Shown here: positions 13,501 to 28,500 of the stretch, piece after piece | Numbering within the stretch: position 1 is the stretch's first letter | Layout: every line of letters starts with the position of its first letter | DNA from: Heterobilharzia americana | Lineage: Eukaryota > Platyhelminthes > Trematoda > Strigeidida > Schistosomatidae | Assembly (NCBI GenBank): GCA_944470555.2 | Contig: OX104130.1 | Coordinates: 66,531,160 to 66,595,159, forward strand | Reading direction: 5' to 3' | Length of the DNA: 64,000 nucleotides | Notes under the pieces: model-generated | Database searches by the model: none | What the model was told of the DNA's origin: nothing | The model's input: only the letters and a program-made list of their open reading frames with translations | Position numbers and translations under genes: made by a program

Positions 13501-16500
13501 GTTCACTCAACTGGATCATGCAACAAACGGTAAGCAGCCAGAAGATGGGCATACGCACGCTGTTTGACCGAAGAAAAAGACCCTAGAAGAAGATTTCGAT
13601 TTCGCCAACGATGATGATCTATATCTAATGTCCAATGTCGCACTAACTCGAAGATCTATAGGCTAAAACCAACAAGTTGGCAGAGGAGGCAAGGCGAGGC
13701 GAGGCGAAGTGAGACAGCGAAGATGCGACTTCCTTCAGGTGAACGTAGAGAAGATACAGGTGATGAAGATACTCAGTCAACATCATCATCAACAGCAACA
13801 ACAACAACAACAACAACAAGAGTAAGCACCAGTCACCATCAATGGGAGAAATCGAAAGGAGGTTGTCTCTTTCACCTACACAGGCAAGACACCATCGTTC
13901 CAACTACAGACGGCACAGGCACAGATGATCATGTCAAAACCAGGATCAAAAAACCATGACAGACCTTCCTTCATTAATCTGAAATCAGTGTGGAGATCTA
14001 CTCCACTATACTCCACTCCACTCAACATAAAGCGTGAACAAGATCCAGATTTCCAACACTAATACTCATGTAAATTCAGTGATGGTGATGTGATGGTTGA
14101 GAGACTTGGTGTGTTACGAAAAGCATTTTCAACAAACTACACACATCATACATCAACACATGCCACCTACGCTCACCCGATAATGAAGATCAGAAGGCCA
14201 GGACAACAAGATTAAACAACAAGGAACTCTGGCTGTCTGGCTGGCAAGCGGGCTGGCTGGCAACGAACCAACCAACAACCTATCGCCCAACAAATATGTA
14301 GAAGAAGAAAGTTGAGATGGATTCCATTGGATTAGATTGGATTGGATTGGACATATATTGGGAAGACCATTCGAGGACATCACGAGTCACGCCAGGCCAC
14401 GCCAGACCACACCACACCACACCGTCGAGTGGAACCCAAATGGGAAACGACCAGTTGGGTGTCTGAGGCGAGGGTGTCATGGAGGTGATCGTTTGAGGAA
14501 GAAATGAAGGGTTATGGGGAGTTGTGGATCCAGGTTGAAAAGACTGCAGAGAAGAGATTCGAATGGTGACGTGCTACTGAAATCCTATGTTCCACTAGGA
14601 ACCCAAATGACGAGTAATAATATAATGTATTAAATAAAATGCCTCGGATAAAACAATAATTGGAAAATTACCTAGTTTATTGAGATACTAGAAGATCAAT
14701 TCATCTTAAAGCAAAACATTACTCAAATCTAAATATATCCCTAAAACGTATTTATATGACAAAAATGATAAGCGTGATAAGTTGTGAGAAGCAGTTCATT
14801 GAACCGCAATTGAAACAAATCATCCATAAAATGTTTTTTACAAGCTCTGTGGAAATTTTTGTAAATCACAATCCATAAATAGATTATATTAGATGATATG
14901 TGTACAAATTGCAAAGAAACAAATTTCTTGGTTAAACGTAAAACAATAATAGAATCAAATGTGACTGCCTTTTAAACCTATTATTTGTTTATATATCGCT
15001 ATATAGTTGCTAGTTACTTTATGTGAGGTCGACACCATAACACCAAAATACTTGTCACACTCACGAGGAATGACTTAAAAAGTCACTCTAGCAAAAATCT
15101 GAAATAACCAATTAGACTTATCTAGTTTATAATCATATACTTTACAGCTGAAATGAAGTAGCCTGATTGATGATTTCGAATATTGCTAGGGTGGCCTTTA
15201 AAGTCGTTTCTCACGATTATAGGAAAGACATAACATCTGTGTAGGCTTCACTATATTGGATGAATAGTCTATTCGTCAACAAAAAACAGGGAAATATGAG
15301 ATGCCTTAACAGCGTACGTTGCCTGGTCAAGCTATCCTAAGTAAGAATGACTGGTGGACAGACTACGACTACACACTATTGGTTAACCGATCATCTAAGT
15401 TTCCGGAAGTATAGGTAGTGGTTACGGACACAACAAAGATATTTTACTTGGTAACATCTGTCATGATAGTTTATGGTGAAATTCAATTAGTGAAACTGTT
15501 TCTTTTTGTAATGTGCATTTTCTTGTTTCGTATACATCCAGAACAGATAATTGAAATTCTCAGTTGAACAATATTATTACAAGTAGTTAATTAAATAACT
15601 GGGATAACTTTCAGTTGGTATTCATCATAGACTGACATCATTTTCAGAATCATTGAAAGCCTGGGAGTTCTGGACAGCTGTTTCGCCCAAGTATGGGAAT
15701 CCTGATCTGGTTAGGGATCCAACTCGAGACCTTAAGGTTGCACGACGAGTGCGTTAACCATTTAGCAATTACTTCGGAGTTTAGTGGTTCTTAGTTTTCT
15801 ACTTCTGTCAGTTAGCGATATAGGGCGACTATCACTCAGCATCTTCAGTTGACATTCACTTTCCTTCTGATTGGTTGACTCCACAGGTCACAGCTTCTCA
15901 TCAGAACTTCGCGATTTCTATCTAGAAGCATGTCACTAGTGAGCACTATACAGTGGTGTATTTTGAGGTTAATGGGGATTTGTTTTTTAAGGTAGCATTC
16001 ATGACGGACTGCCATTAGTTGTGGAACTATCACAAACCTGGGAATACTGGACTAATGTTTCATTCCAGTATGGAACATCTCAGCAGTACATACCCATGAC
16101 TATGCCAGGGATCGAACCCAGGGACTTCAGGTTCCATGGAGAGCACATTCGACCCTTAGTGAAGTAGTACGCCCACTGTTGAGGAGTCCGATACTAGGAT
16201 AAAACATCTGTTTAGTTGTCCCAGGTTTTTAACTGATATCAGTTCATGACAAATACTACCTTGACATCAATAAATCTACCAAAACCTCCAAATTGTATTA
16301 TTTACTGTAATATGAACTTCAATATTATTACCAGAGAAACAACAGGAGTCAAAGACATGATCGATGTCATAAAGCATCTTCTCTCATCAAGGATGAGTAT
16401 TCGCAAGTTTAAAACAAAACGGAATGCGCTACCTGCACACACACGCACAAGATATTCAATAATATAAAAGATGAAGATTATTTTAAATGAGTTTACTGAA

Positions 16501-19500
16501 TATTGGTACTTAACAGTACAAAGTACAAATATCTAGCTCTTTACTCTTTGACTACCTACTTATTCTTCACAACATATTGCATATATCCATATATTATTAT
16601 GAATACTCAGACAATAGGTCGATTATGCATTTCTAAGCACATACTTTTTGAGATTATTACACACGTATGCGCTTATGATGTATATGATTCACAAAATATT
16701 ATGAATATTTTAGAATTTTAAGAGACTATTTATTCGCCTTTTTTGTTGCTGCTAACCCTATAACCATTCACACTTGAACAATGATGATGATGATGAATAC
16801 CCTTTTTTTAACAGTTCTACATTTTTCAAACGAAATTAAGTATATACAGTTTTATACATTGAATATGTTACAGAGACCAGTTAAACTCAGTTTATCGATT
16901 GTGTAATACTACTCAGTTTAACGATATAGTATATTTCATTTACTTTTCCGGTTATTTTATTCGTAAGATAAGTGATGAAAATATTGACACTTAGTAATGT
17001 ATCCTCCTAGAAGAAAATTAAACTTAGCACAGGAGATGTGCAAAGTAATTATTGTGTTCTATCAAACAGGCAAATCAATATAGAATCTTGCATAGAAGTG
17101 CATCAGTTCAAGTTGTCTCATTTCACAAAGAAATACCAGGAAGCATTGGATGGAATTCAGAATGAAAAGAGAGTAGGATAGGAATAAATAAATCAATGAA
17201 CGCCAGTAAAGCTTCCGATATGATAAAAAGTGTATAAATTTACATTATTGTGCTGAAATCCAAGCTATATCCTCATCAATCTTCTTACATATAGAGAATT
17301 TCGGTCAGATAGTCTCTGTTTCCCTAAACAACTGAGACAAACAGTTAAAGACTTTATGAACAGGTGCCAATTTTTGGCCTGGCGATTTTTAACTCTCTTG
17401 TAACCTTGATCAACTTCGCCTAACATTGTCCACTGAAGATAGCATGTACAGCAGAAATTCAACCCACTTTAGTTACTGAATAATAACGAGTTCATTGACT
17501 GACTTACCTTCCTTGTCTAGTAATATGTATCTAACTTCAACAGTGCCTAACCACTGGTTTTAGAATATGCAAGCAGGGCTACAAAGATGTCTGTGATCAA
17601 AATCTTGTAATTTCCCTACACACAACATCATTAGTGTTAATTTTTTACAGCCATACATTAAGACAGAAGGAAGAGTTGAGCAGAAACCAGTCTTTCGACT
17701 GTCAATCGAATCTTTTGCTGAAATCATAGATAGTTAGTTGGCAAATCTTAAACGTACCTTCTGTATCCGAACTAAGATGTTGTCAGTAGGCAGCTCCTCA
17801 GAGCTGATGTGACTTTCCAAGAGGATGAAACAGTCAGTACATTTTACCACTATGCTCCCTATCCTCAAACTAAGAGTCAGTAAAGACTAGTTCTGAAGCA
17901 TCATGTCAGCATGTTCACCCAACAGAATTACATCATATGCATACACTAAGTCAACCAAATTCTCGCCGAGTAGTTAACCAAGTATCACCGAACCAGAGTT
18001 AGGTAGGTTCAACTCCAGTACTAGTCAATCACTCAACCGATTATTCTGTTTTTCAGTTGCTCAAACCTAATTACCAAGAGGTTTTAGCGAGCTTAACAAA
18101 ACAAAATTTGTTACTTACCAGAGACCAAATGTAAAAAATGTAAACAACAAACTTGATTTATTAAGCTAGTGGTTAGAAAGTAGTAATCAAAGATTTTCGC
18201 TTTAACCACGTTCATCGAACAGTTGAAGGTTGGAAAACATAGATAAAGGTTTTAAGTTTGTTTTTGATAATCACCAAGATACATCTCCAATACTGAGTAA
18301 ATCGAAACTGGTTTAGACCTACAGGTTTATGCAAATCACCCTTGAAGTTTCACGTTTTACCATTAAGTTATTCAAGCTGCAACTTACCCCTTGTGTACAA
18401 CTAGGTCAGATAAATCTACCACTTAGTGATGACCATCGAATATTACGTCATCTAGCTGGTCTTCAGAGATAGGCGATTTGTGATTGAAAGATCTAGTTCG
18501 GAACTGGTAAGTGGTGTTAACCATCTTCGACCTAATCAAATTTTTATTATCATACGAGGTAACAATGAGAGTAGTGAGTTGATCGGCAACCAGCTCCAAA
18601 CTAGATACACAGAACCTAGTCAAAACTTTACTCGACAGAGTATGGAAAATTTGCGCTGACAGTACCATTGATTATGAAATAAAAACATTGAATCATATCC
18701 TAGCGAGAAATGCTTACCCTGAAAGCTCCATTAATATTTACTCGAGAAGTAGAGAATGCAGAAAAGCAGTCCTCATGGCCCCAAAAAGTCAGTATTTATT
18801 AAACTGCTTTCTAAATAAGAAGATATCTTAGAAGTAGTTAAGCGGAGGCTAGAGTAGATGATCAAAAGAAATTAATACGCAGCTAAGGAAGTACTTCTGG
18901 GCATCAATAAGCGGGTGATTTAATAATCAGGAAAAGATACGACTCCGATCCTCGACACATCAAACTGTATATGTCAATTGGAATGTACTTGTGGAAGCAA
19001 ATAGATAAGTAGTACGGAAAAGCGTCACTCTACTCGCAGATTGCAAAAGAGATGAGGAGGAATGGCATGGAAGTGCTTGGAATCTGCGAAAGCAGATGGA
19101 ACGGAAGTGGACTCTCCAAACTCTTAACTGGAGAGTCAATATTCTACTCCAATGTTTTCACTCAGAGGACAACCACCAGCACACTGAGTTTTGAAGTGGC
19201 TATCAAGAAGTTCCTCTTCCAACAGCATCGAGGGTTCTCACGCAGTGGGAACCTGTCTCCTCAACGATCAGGATCATGACAGCAAGATTCAACTCAAAAG
19301 GAAGGTCACAATCATACAATGCCACACCATGCACCTACAAATAATGCAGATCAAGAGAAGGAGGAATTCTACAGACAACTGCAATCAACACTGGACAAGA
19401 CCTCAGTTGGCGACATCGAAATTCTAATGGGCGACATGAACGCAAAACTGGTTGCGGACAACACAGGAAGAGAACCAATCATTGGTCGAGAAGCACTAGG

Positions 19501-22500
19501 CGAAATGATGAGTGAGAATGGAGAACTGTTTGCAGACTTCTGCGTATTCAACGATGTCGTGATTGCAGTGAGGCACTGTGTTCAAGCACAAGGATATCCA
19601 CAAAGCGACATGGATTTCACTTCACCAGACACCAGGACACACTAAAAATCAGATCGATTTTATCTCAATCTCAAGAAAGTGGAGACGCAGCCTACTGGAC
19701 ACAAGATCAGATCAAGAAGGGGAGCAGATGTAGGTTCACACCACTCACACCACTATCTAGTACAAGGAACCCACCTTCCAAATCAAGTTAAAAGCCTTCA
19801 ATGAAGTTGGTGATAGACCACAGTTCAAGTTCAACACCCAGAATACAAACTGAACTGAAGGACAAAACTACAAAGGACACCTTCACGTCAGGCATCAGGA
19901 CAAAATGGGAGATATCGAGCAACATCCCTGAAGAAACCTGTGTGGAAGAACACTGGAACTCTTTGAAAGCTATGTGGAAATAAACCTGCATAACCGTACT
20001 AGAAAGGAAGAGGAAACAAGACAAGGAATGGATCTCGACGGACACATGGAAACTAACAGAGGAGAGGAGGATGGTGAAGCAGAAGATGAACCAGTGCAAG
20101 GATAAACAACGAAAAGAAGAACTGAGTACAACCTATAAAAAACTACACTGGATAGGGGAGTGAAGAAAATTGCGCGTAAAGACAAAAGACACTTCTAAGA
20201 CACATTGGCAAGTGAAGCAGAAGAGGCTGTAGGTAGGAGAGACCTGACAACACTATATCAAATAACCAGGTTACTATCTGGGAAGAGATCAACGCAGATG
20301 CGATCATTGAAAGATAGTGAAGGAAACCTAGTGACCAAAGAGACGAAGCAAAGGTAACGATGGGCTGACCACTTCAAAAGACTCTTGAATCGACTAGCAT
20401 CTTCAGCTGCCACTAGTGCGAAAATGCTATTCACAACCGCAGAACTACCAGTAAACACAAGACCTCCGACAACAGCAAAAGTCCTGAAGGCAATAAAGCT
20501 GCTAAAATCCGGGAAAGTAGCAGGACCAGATGGAATTCCTCCAGAAGCTTTGAAAACAGATGCAACCACAACAAGTGACACACCCAAATCACAATTACAG
20601 AAGGATTCGAAAGAAATAAACGTACATGCAGATTGGAAGAAGGTCTACCCTGTAAAAATTCCAAAGAAGGGAGACCTAAGTTTTCGCAAGAACTGGCAAG
20701 GAATCATGCCACTGTCCACCGCAAGCAAAATATTATGCCGTATAATACTGGAAACAGATATTAAAAGGTGCTCTGGAGTCAAAATTACGACCGCAATAGG
20801 CTAGATGGCTTCAGAAAAAACAAATCATGTCCGGATCAAATTGCAACACTACGCTACGCATCATCATAAAAAACAGCATAGAATGCCAGCCAAATACATC
20901 TTTACCTCAACTTCATCGACTGCAAAAATCCCTCCGACAGACTCAAACGAGAAGTAATTTGACAGGCAGCTGCTTCCACACTACGCTTTTACTGCCACAA
21001 ACACTTACAAAACTCACTATACACCACCTATATGCCATATGAGGATGATACATTACAAGTGATTCACAATGGAAAGCTCAGTGACACCTTCAAAGGGAAG
21101 ACAGGAGTAAGACAAGGCTGCCGTCTACTATCCAACCACGATATTCATGATTGTGGTTCACTCAACTGGATCATGCAACAAACGGTAAGCAGCCAGAAGA
21201 TGGGCATACGCACGCTGTTTGACCGATGAAAAAGACCCTAGAAGAAGATTTCGATTTCGCCAACGATGATGATCTATATCTAATGTCCAATGTCGCACTA
21301 ACTCGAAGATCTATAGGCTAAAACCAACAAGTTGGCAGAGGAGGCGAGACGAGGCAGCGAAGATGCGACTTCCTTCAGGTGAGCATAGAGAAGATACAGG
21401 TGATGAAGATACTCAGTCAACATCATCATCATCATCATCATCAACAACAACAACAACAAGAATAAGCACCAGTCACCATCAATGGGAGAAATCGAAAGGA
21501 GGTTGTCTCTTTCACCTACACAGGCAAGACACCATCGTTCCAACTACAGACGGCACAGGCACAGATGATCAGGTCAAAACCAGGATCAAAAAACCATGAC
21601 AGGCCTTCCTTCATTAATCTGAAATCAGTGTGGAGATCTACTCCACTACACTCCACTCCACTCAACATAAAGCGTGAACAAGATCCAGATTTCCAACACT
21701 AATACTCATGTAAATTCAGTGATGGTGATGTGATGGTTGAGAGACTTGGCGTGTTACGAAAAGCATTTTCAACAAACTACACACATCATACATCAACACA
21801 TGCCACCTACGCTCACCCGATAATGAAGATCAGAAGGCCAGGACAACAAGATTAAACAACAAGGAACTCTGGCTGTCTGGCTGGCAAGCGGGCTGGCTGG
21901 CAACGAACCAACCAACAACCTATCGCCCAACAAATATGTAGAAGAAGAAAGTTGAGATGGATTCCATTGGATTAGATTGGATTGGATTGGACATATATTG
22001 GGAAGACCATTCGAGGACATCACGAGTCACGCCAGGCCACACCACACCACACCACGCCGTCGAGTGGAACCCAAATGGAAAACGACCAGTTGGGTGTCTG
22101 AGGCGAGGGTGTCATGGAGGTGATCGTTTGAGGAAGAAACGAAAGGTTATGGGGAGTTGTGGATCCAGGTTGAAAAGACTGCAGAGAAGAGATTCGAATG
22201 GTGACGTGCTACTGAAATCCTATATTCCACTGGGAACCCCTGGGAGGAATAATGGAGAATAACAATTGACTACCGTCGTGCTTTTGACGCTAGTAAGGCC
22301 TTCGCGGTTGTCAGGATACAGCGGAATAGGAAATTGATTGTAACCGCGGAGGCATGTAGTACTAGAATTCGTAAGCCAAGCCTATGTGTACAGAGAGAGA
22401 TGGTAGTTAGCCTGAGTGTACTATTTTAGAGGTATCGAAGTATTTTGAAATTTGTTTTTATTAATTTTTTGTTTTGTGTATTTCCATTTCATTTCTTCCT

Positions 22501-25500
22501 TTCCTGAGCATGTTTGTCTCTGAATTATCTTTATTATGTTACACTGCCATTTTTCCTTTTTTACTTTTACGCCTAGGAGTCAGATGACTTATCTCCACTT
22601 CCACTATCACTGTTATTATTATTATTGCTGTGGACCCAGTAATGCTCTAGCCTTCTTTAATTTTAGTTACCAAGCTTCTCAATTTAATTTATCCTTTCCA
22701 AAATGACGTAATTTTAGATCTTTTTATTGTTCTTCTTGTTATTATTACCACTCACTTGTATTATCATTACTATAGTTAATATTTTTATTTGCTCAACACC
22801 AATGGTTCCTTAGCGTGCACTTTAATCAGGCTACTTAGTTGACTACTAATTGTTCGAAACGTTCAAAATGATGAAATTCATTCCTGGTCTTTTTGTCTTT
22901 TAATATCAACGTGTTGACCGCTCAAACCTAATCTTAGTTCTATTTGAGCTCAGTTAGTTATTCACTTTGTGTTGGTATGTCTCATTCAAGGCATTAGTTC
23001 GCATTATGGGTATATGTATTCCTGGACTGCACAATAGTATATGCAATTATGTATATGGTGTAAAAAGCTGAGGTATTCTACTGAGATTTATGAATTCAAT
23101 AAATCGTGTTTAAATATCGTTGTTTCCTTTTGTTAACGAAGTGAATAATGAGGTTTACGATCCGAGTTTGTCGTGTTTGACAAATGTACTGATACTGGGT
23201 GATGACTGATGGTGAGAGGAAAATTCGGGCGACTGGGGGATTTTGACGAGGGACCACCGAGTTGTTGTGTGAGATGCTTTACTAGTTAAACTACGAGACC
23301 CTGCTGCTGACCAGATTTGTATTTCATGGGGAGGAAACTTAATGGTCGGTAGTTCGAACTCTGCTACGGCGAAAAGTTTTACTTCCGCAGTATCAGTACA
23401 TGTTTGCTACACCACGTCCATCTTAGATAGTTAAAGTGATAATCAGTATGTTGCTCTTTATCTCTCATACAAGTAGATTTGTATTGGGATGAGAATCGCT
23501 GACTGGGCAACCAGTATGAGTACCATGAAGTGATGGTAACGTATTGTGAATTCACATAGCTGTCGGGTAAATTTCTTGATGATTTAAGGAATAGAAAAAT
23601 CTGGTCAGAAGTGGAGTCTTGTAACTCAGTTGTTAGAACATCGCGCCGGAAACCCAGTAGTCGCTGGTTCGAATCCCACTGTGGTTCAAATCTCCATGTC
23701 ATACGTTCAGTTACCACGTAGTATTATAAATGACTTAAAGAATGTAAATAGCAAAATAAAAAGTATTTACAAATTGGGAATATGATTAGTTAATTAACAA
23801 TATTCATAAAAAAGAAAGAAAGAAAGAAAGTGTGAGTTACCTGTGGAAGATTCATGATAAATTGATGTGCATTAGCCTTAATAGCAGCAGCTTCAATTTC
23901 TTTATCAGTTGCATTAATTTTTCCCAGTCTAATATTTTCACGTATTGTACCATCAAATAATATTGGCTCTTGTTGTACACATCCTATTTGATTTCTATAA
24001 GTTGTAATATCGAGTTCACGTAAATTTACACCTTGTATTAAAATCTATAACAAAATAAGTTGAAATAGAAAAAAGGTTAATACAAAAACAAAATAGCTGA
24101 AGAGGTAATCAGAGTAAGAAATGAAGACACAATATATTAATGGTGGAGACTGACTAGCAGTGGAATCCAGGACGCGTGTTTCATACTATTTGTGACTCAT
24201 CAACTGGGTGCACGTGACTCACAGTGGGTGGTGTTGTCCCCACTAAGACTCGAAGCCGGAACCGATTGCTTTAAACTTCAGAGAGTTATCCACTAGGTCA
24301 CCGAGTCACAAGAGCTACTTCTTATGAGACGGGTATAGTATAACTTTGATGTTATATATTGTCAATCTTCTTCGATGATTGGACCGAATTAATCGGCCAC
24401 TATTAGCATATGTGTCCCTGTGCAGATGCATCAATATTTTCGGTAGTTTCAAGTTCGAATTTTGGTGGGGTCAACATTACTCAGTGGGAAGCAGGTACAT
24501 CCGGCTAACGAGCAACAAATAGGACGAAACATGCATTTTGGATTCCACTGCTAACCACTATGAATCACTATAAAATTTGAAAATTCTAGCAATCTTGAGG
24601 CATCTGCACAGGAGCCCATTCACCAGTCGTGGCCGATTGAATCAGCTCAAGCAACCACGGGGACTCACAAGCCATAATACTAAAACTGCACTGTTATATA
24701 TTTGCAGATCGTAAACAAAAAGATAGGCGAATTACAGAGGACTTCATTATTAGCTTTATTAAGGTGTGATAATAATTTACAGTGGATTTACTCTTGCATA
24801 GAAGTTTAAACTTGTTTTAATCAGCTCCATCTTACAAATTTGAATGATGGGTACTTCAGTCATATACTTTATACAGATCTTCTATGACTCGGAAACAAGT
24901 TTTATAAATAGGTGTCAACGATCATGAGATTTTTGTAAGAAGGTTACTGGAAATCATCTTTAGAAATTGCATGTTTTGATGCAATGAACTGTTATTACTT
25001 TACAGTTGAATGCTGATAATGTATTTAGTTGGCGTGAAGTCCTGGAAAATTATCATCTTTCGACTAATGAACAACATCAAGTTAGTATACATGTACTGGT
25101 AGTAACTTCTGTAGAGGCTATATGATGAGATTTGAACAGAGATTAAAATTGAAATGCAACTTGGAAACCATATGCACGTTCGTGCATCAGGTAATAAGCT
25201 AATGGGACTATCTGCCTGTTTATAACTTTGTAGGTAAACCAGAATTGAAACTCGTGACCTGTTGGTTACGAGCCCAGTGCCAACACCAACGACTTACACA
25301 CCCGTGTGATACGACTCATCTGGTTTCAGACAGATCAGGACTTGTACAGTCCTTCAAGTAGCACAGTTCAAACTCAATAACAGAAATGGTAATAGCTTGA
25401 TATTTGGTGTTTATAGTTATGCGAAAGTATATACTCCCATTCGCCTCGCCTTTGTCATCATTGTCCAGCAAAGCTCATCTGACTCAGTGAAAGAGAAAAC

Positions 25501-28500
25501 AACATATTTTAACATGGAAGACAACTAGTTTAGTGCTATAGTGAGAAACGTTAATGTTGAAGTATAGGACCAGATTATGTATTGAAAAGAAAATAATTAT
25601 CAAACAGAGTCAAGCCTGATAGTCGTGAGGACAGTTACTCAACGATGACATTGGGTGGCGGCTGCGCTATATCGTGAGCTAACAGAAGTTGGAAATATGG
25701 ACCATTGGATTCTGACCCAGTGGCTCAATAGCAACGCGCTGGCAGCGGAACCTGAAGGTCGTGGGTGCGCACTGCTGAGGAGTCCCATACTAGGACGAAA
25801 CAGCTGTTCAGTGCTCCCAGGTTTCCTTTGTTCCCCCAGCTGATGTCAGTCTACGATGAATAACAACTAGAGATTTAAAGATAATCATCTGCTATTCAGC
25901 GCTAACTGTATGCTGTCAGTAAAAAAGCGATAACGGGATTAATCATTGGTATGTGAAGACTGTAATCTGTTAGATAAGACTGAATTTCCGGTTAAGCTCA
26001 AAACACTTCAAATACCTAGATTTCACCACACACACAAACACACAAGCTAAAAAAGATTTCAGTGAATATCATCCGCTTTTCGGTATTTAAGAAGATATAG
26101 CGGTTATCGGAGTTCGTAATATATCATGACCTTGATCCAATGTCATCGTTCAGTATTTGTCCACACTTCCGATTCGGTTTGCCCCAGCGGCCACTACTTC
26201 TAATTAAAAGAGCAGGAAGTCTCATCTCGAAGCGTATCAAAAGCGAGTGTTGGACAACTGTTTCGTTCGATTATGTCAGATTCTGTGTTGTTCAAGTTGG
26301 TCATTCTTACTAGAGTTTTGTCAAACAAGCAAAAAAATAATCTATTCAGTATAATTGCTTACTTCACCCTGAGTTGGATCATAGAAACGCTGAAGCATAT
26401 GGATGATAGTACTTTTGCCAGAACCACTTGAGCCAACCAATGCGACTGTCTGGCCACTTTCAATAGTAAGACAAAAATTATAAAGAACCTGAATTTATTT
26501 AAAAACGAGAGAGAAAGAATAAGATTGAGCAATAAATACAGTCAAACAAATTATAAGTGGATCGAATTACAACGCTACCCTACGCATCATCATAAAAAAC
26601 AGCATAGAATGCCAGCCAAATACATCTTTACCTCAACTTCATCGACTGCAAAAATCCCTCCGACAGACTCAAACGAGAAGTAATTTGACAGGCAGCTGCT
26701 TCCACACTACGCTTTTACTGCCACAAACACTTACAAAACTCACTATACACCACCTATATGCCATATGAGGATGATACATTACAAGTGATTCACAATGGAA
26801 AGCTCAGTGACACCTTCAAAGGGAAGACAGGAGTAAGACAAGGCTGCCGTCTACTATCCAACCACGATATTCATGATTGTGGTCCACTCAACTGGATCAT
26901 GCAACAAACGGTAAGCAGCCAGAAGATGGGCATACGCACGCTGTTTGACCGATGAAAAAGACCCTAGAAGAAGATTTCGATTTCGCCAACGATGATGATC
27001 TATATCTGATGTCCAATGTCGCACTAACTCGAAGATCTATAGGCTAAAACCAACAAGTTGGCAGAGGAGGCGAGACGAGGCAGCGAAGATGCGACTTCCT
27101 TCAGGTGAACGTAGAGAAGATACAGGTGATGAAGATACTCAGTCAACATCATCATCATCATCATCAACAACAACAACAACAACAAGAATAAGCACCAGTC
27201 ACCATCAATGGGAGAAATCGAAAGGAGGTTGTCTCTTTCACCTACACAGGCAAGACACCATCGTTCCAACTACAGACGGCACAGGCACAGATGATCAGGT
27301 CAAAACCAGGATCAAAAAACCATGACAGGCCTTCCTTCATTAATCTGAAATCAGTGTGGAGATCTACTCCACTATACTCCACTCCACTCAACATAAAGCG
27401 TGAACAAGATCCAGATTTCCAACACTAATACTCATGTAAATTCAGTGATGGTGATGTGATGGTTGAGAGACTTGGTGTGTTACGAAAAGCATTTTCAACA
27501 AACTACACACATCATACATCAACACATGCCACCTACGCTCACCCGATAATGAAGATCAGAAGGCCAGGATAATAAGAATAAACAACAAGGAACTCTGGCT
27601 GGCTGGCTGGTTGGCTGGCTGACTGGTAAAGAACCAACCAACAACCTATCGCCCAACAAATATGTAGAAGAAGAAAGTTGAGATGGATTCCATTGGATTA
27701 GATTGGATTGGATTGGACATATATTGGGAAGACCATTCGAGGACATCACGAGTCACGCCAGGCCACACCACACCACGCTGTCCAGTGGAACCCAAATGGG
27801 AAAAGACCAGTTGGGTGTCTGAGGCGAGGGTGTCATGGAGGTGATCGTTTGAGGAAGAAATGAAGGGTTATGGGGAGTTGTGGATCCAGGTTGAAAAGAC
27901 TGCAGAGAAGAGATTCGAATGGTGACGTGCTACTGAAATCCTATATTCCACTGGGAACCCAAGGGATAAATAATAATGATAATAATAGTCGTCATAATAA
28001 TAATAAAATGTAGTACTATGTTTTCTTTCCGAACGACCAGTATAATATTTATATGTATCGTAAAAAATAAGCGTTCATTCATTCCTTAAGAAAAAGTCTT
28101 ATGACGTCTTGCATTGTAAGTCATATGACTCCAAGTTTATAATGAAAAAACAGCATGGTAGAGTAAATACTTTGGCAGGATCAACAGACACATTACAAAA
28201 CGCATACAGTGAAAGAAATCATTAGCTTCATTTCATTTTGTATCTAAATAACAGGCATTCAGTTGGAAATAAACGCATGAACAATAACAAATCCAACTCA
28301 GAAACTTGATATAGCATTTAGTTATGAACTACCTCGCATCCGTGGTGGCTTACTATGCAGTTGGTAAGTATGATAGAGTCGACGTGGATTTTTTTCTGAA
28401 CTTATACTTAAACAGCTGATAGTCGAAAACAGACTAGACTAGTGATACGCTTTAAGATGGAAGTTGTCCAGACCGTTCGGGCAAACTAATTCGGAGGTGA

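Noticed and set aside
13643..13903. Minus-strand frame with a poly-Leu run (also at 21298-21543 and 27024-27269)
   Set aside because: It is antisense to RTE LINE copies; the Leu run comes from the (CAA)n/(CAT)n microsatellite.
23600..23700. tRNA-like box A and box B sequences, also at 1195, 41100 and in family B
   Set aside because: Box motifs are present but acceptor and anticodon stems do not close, and each is part of a dispersed SINE with a non-tRNA body.
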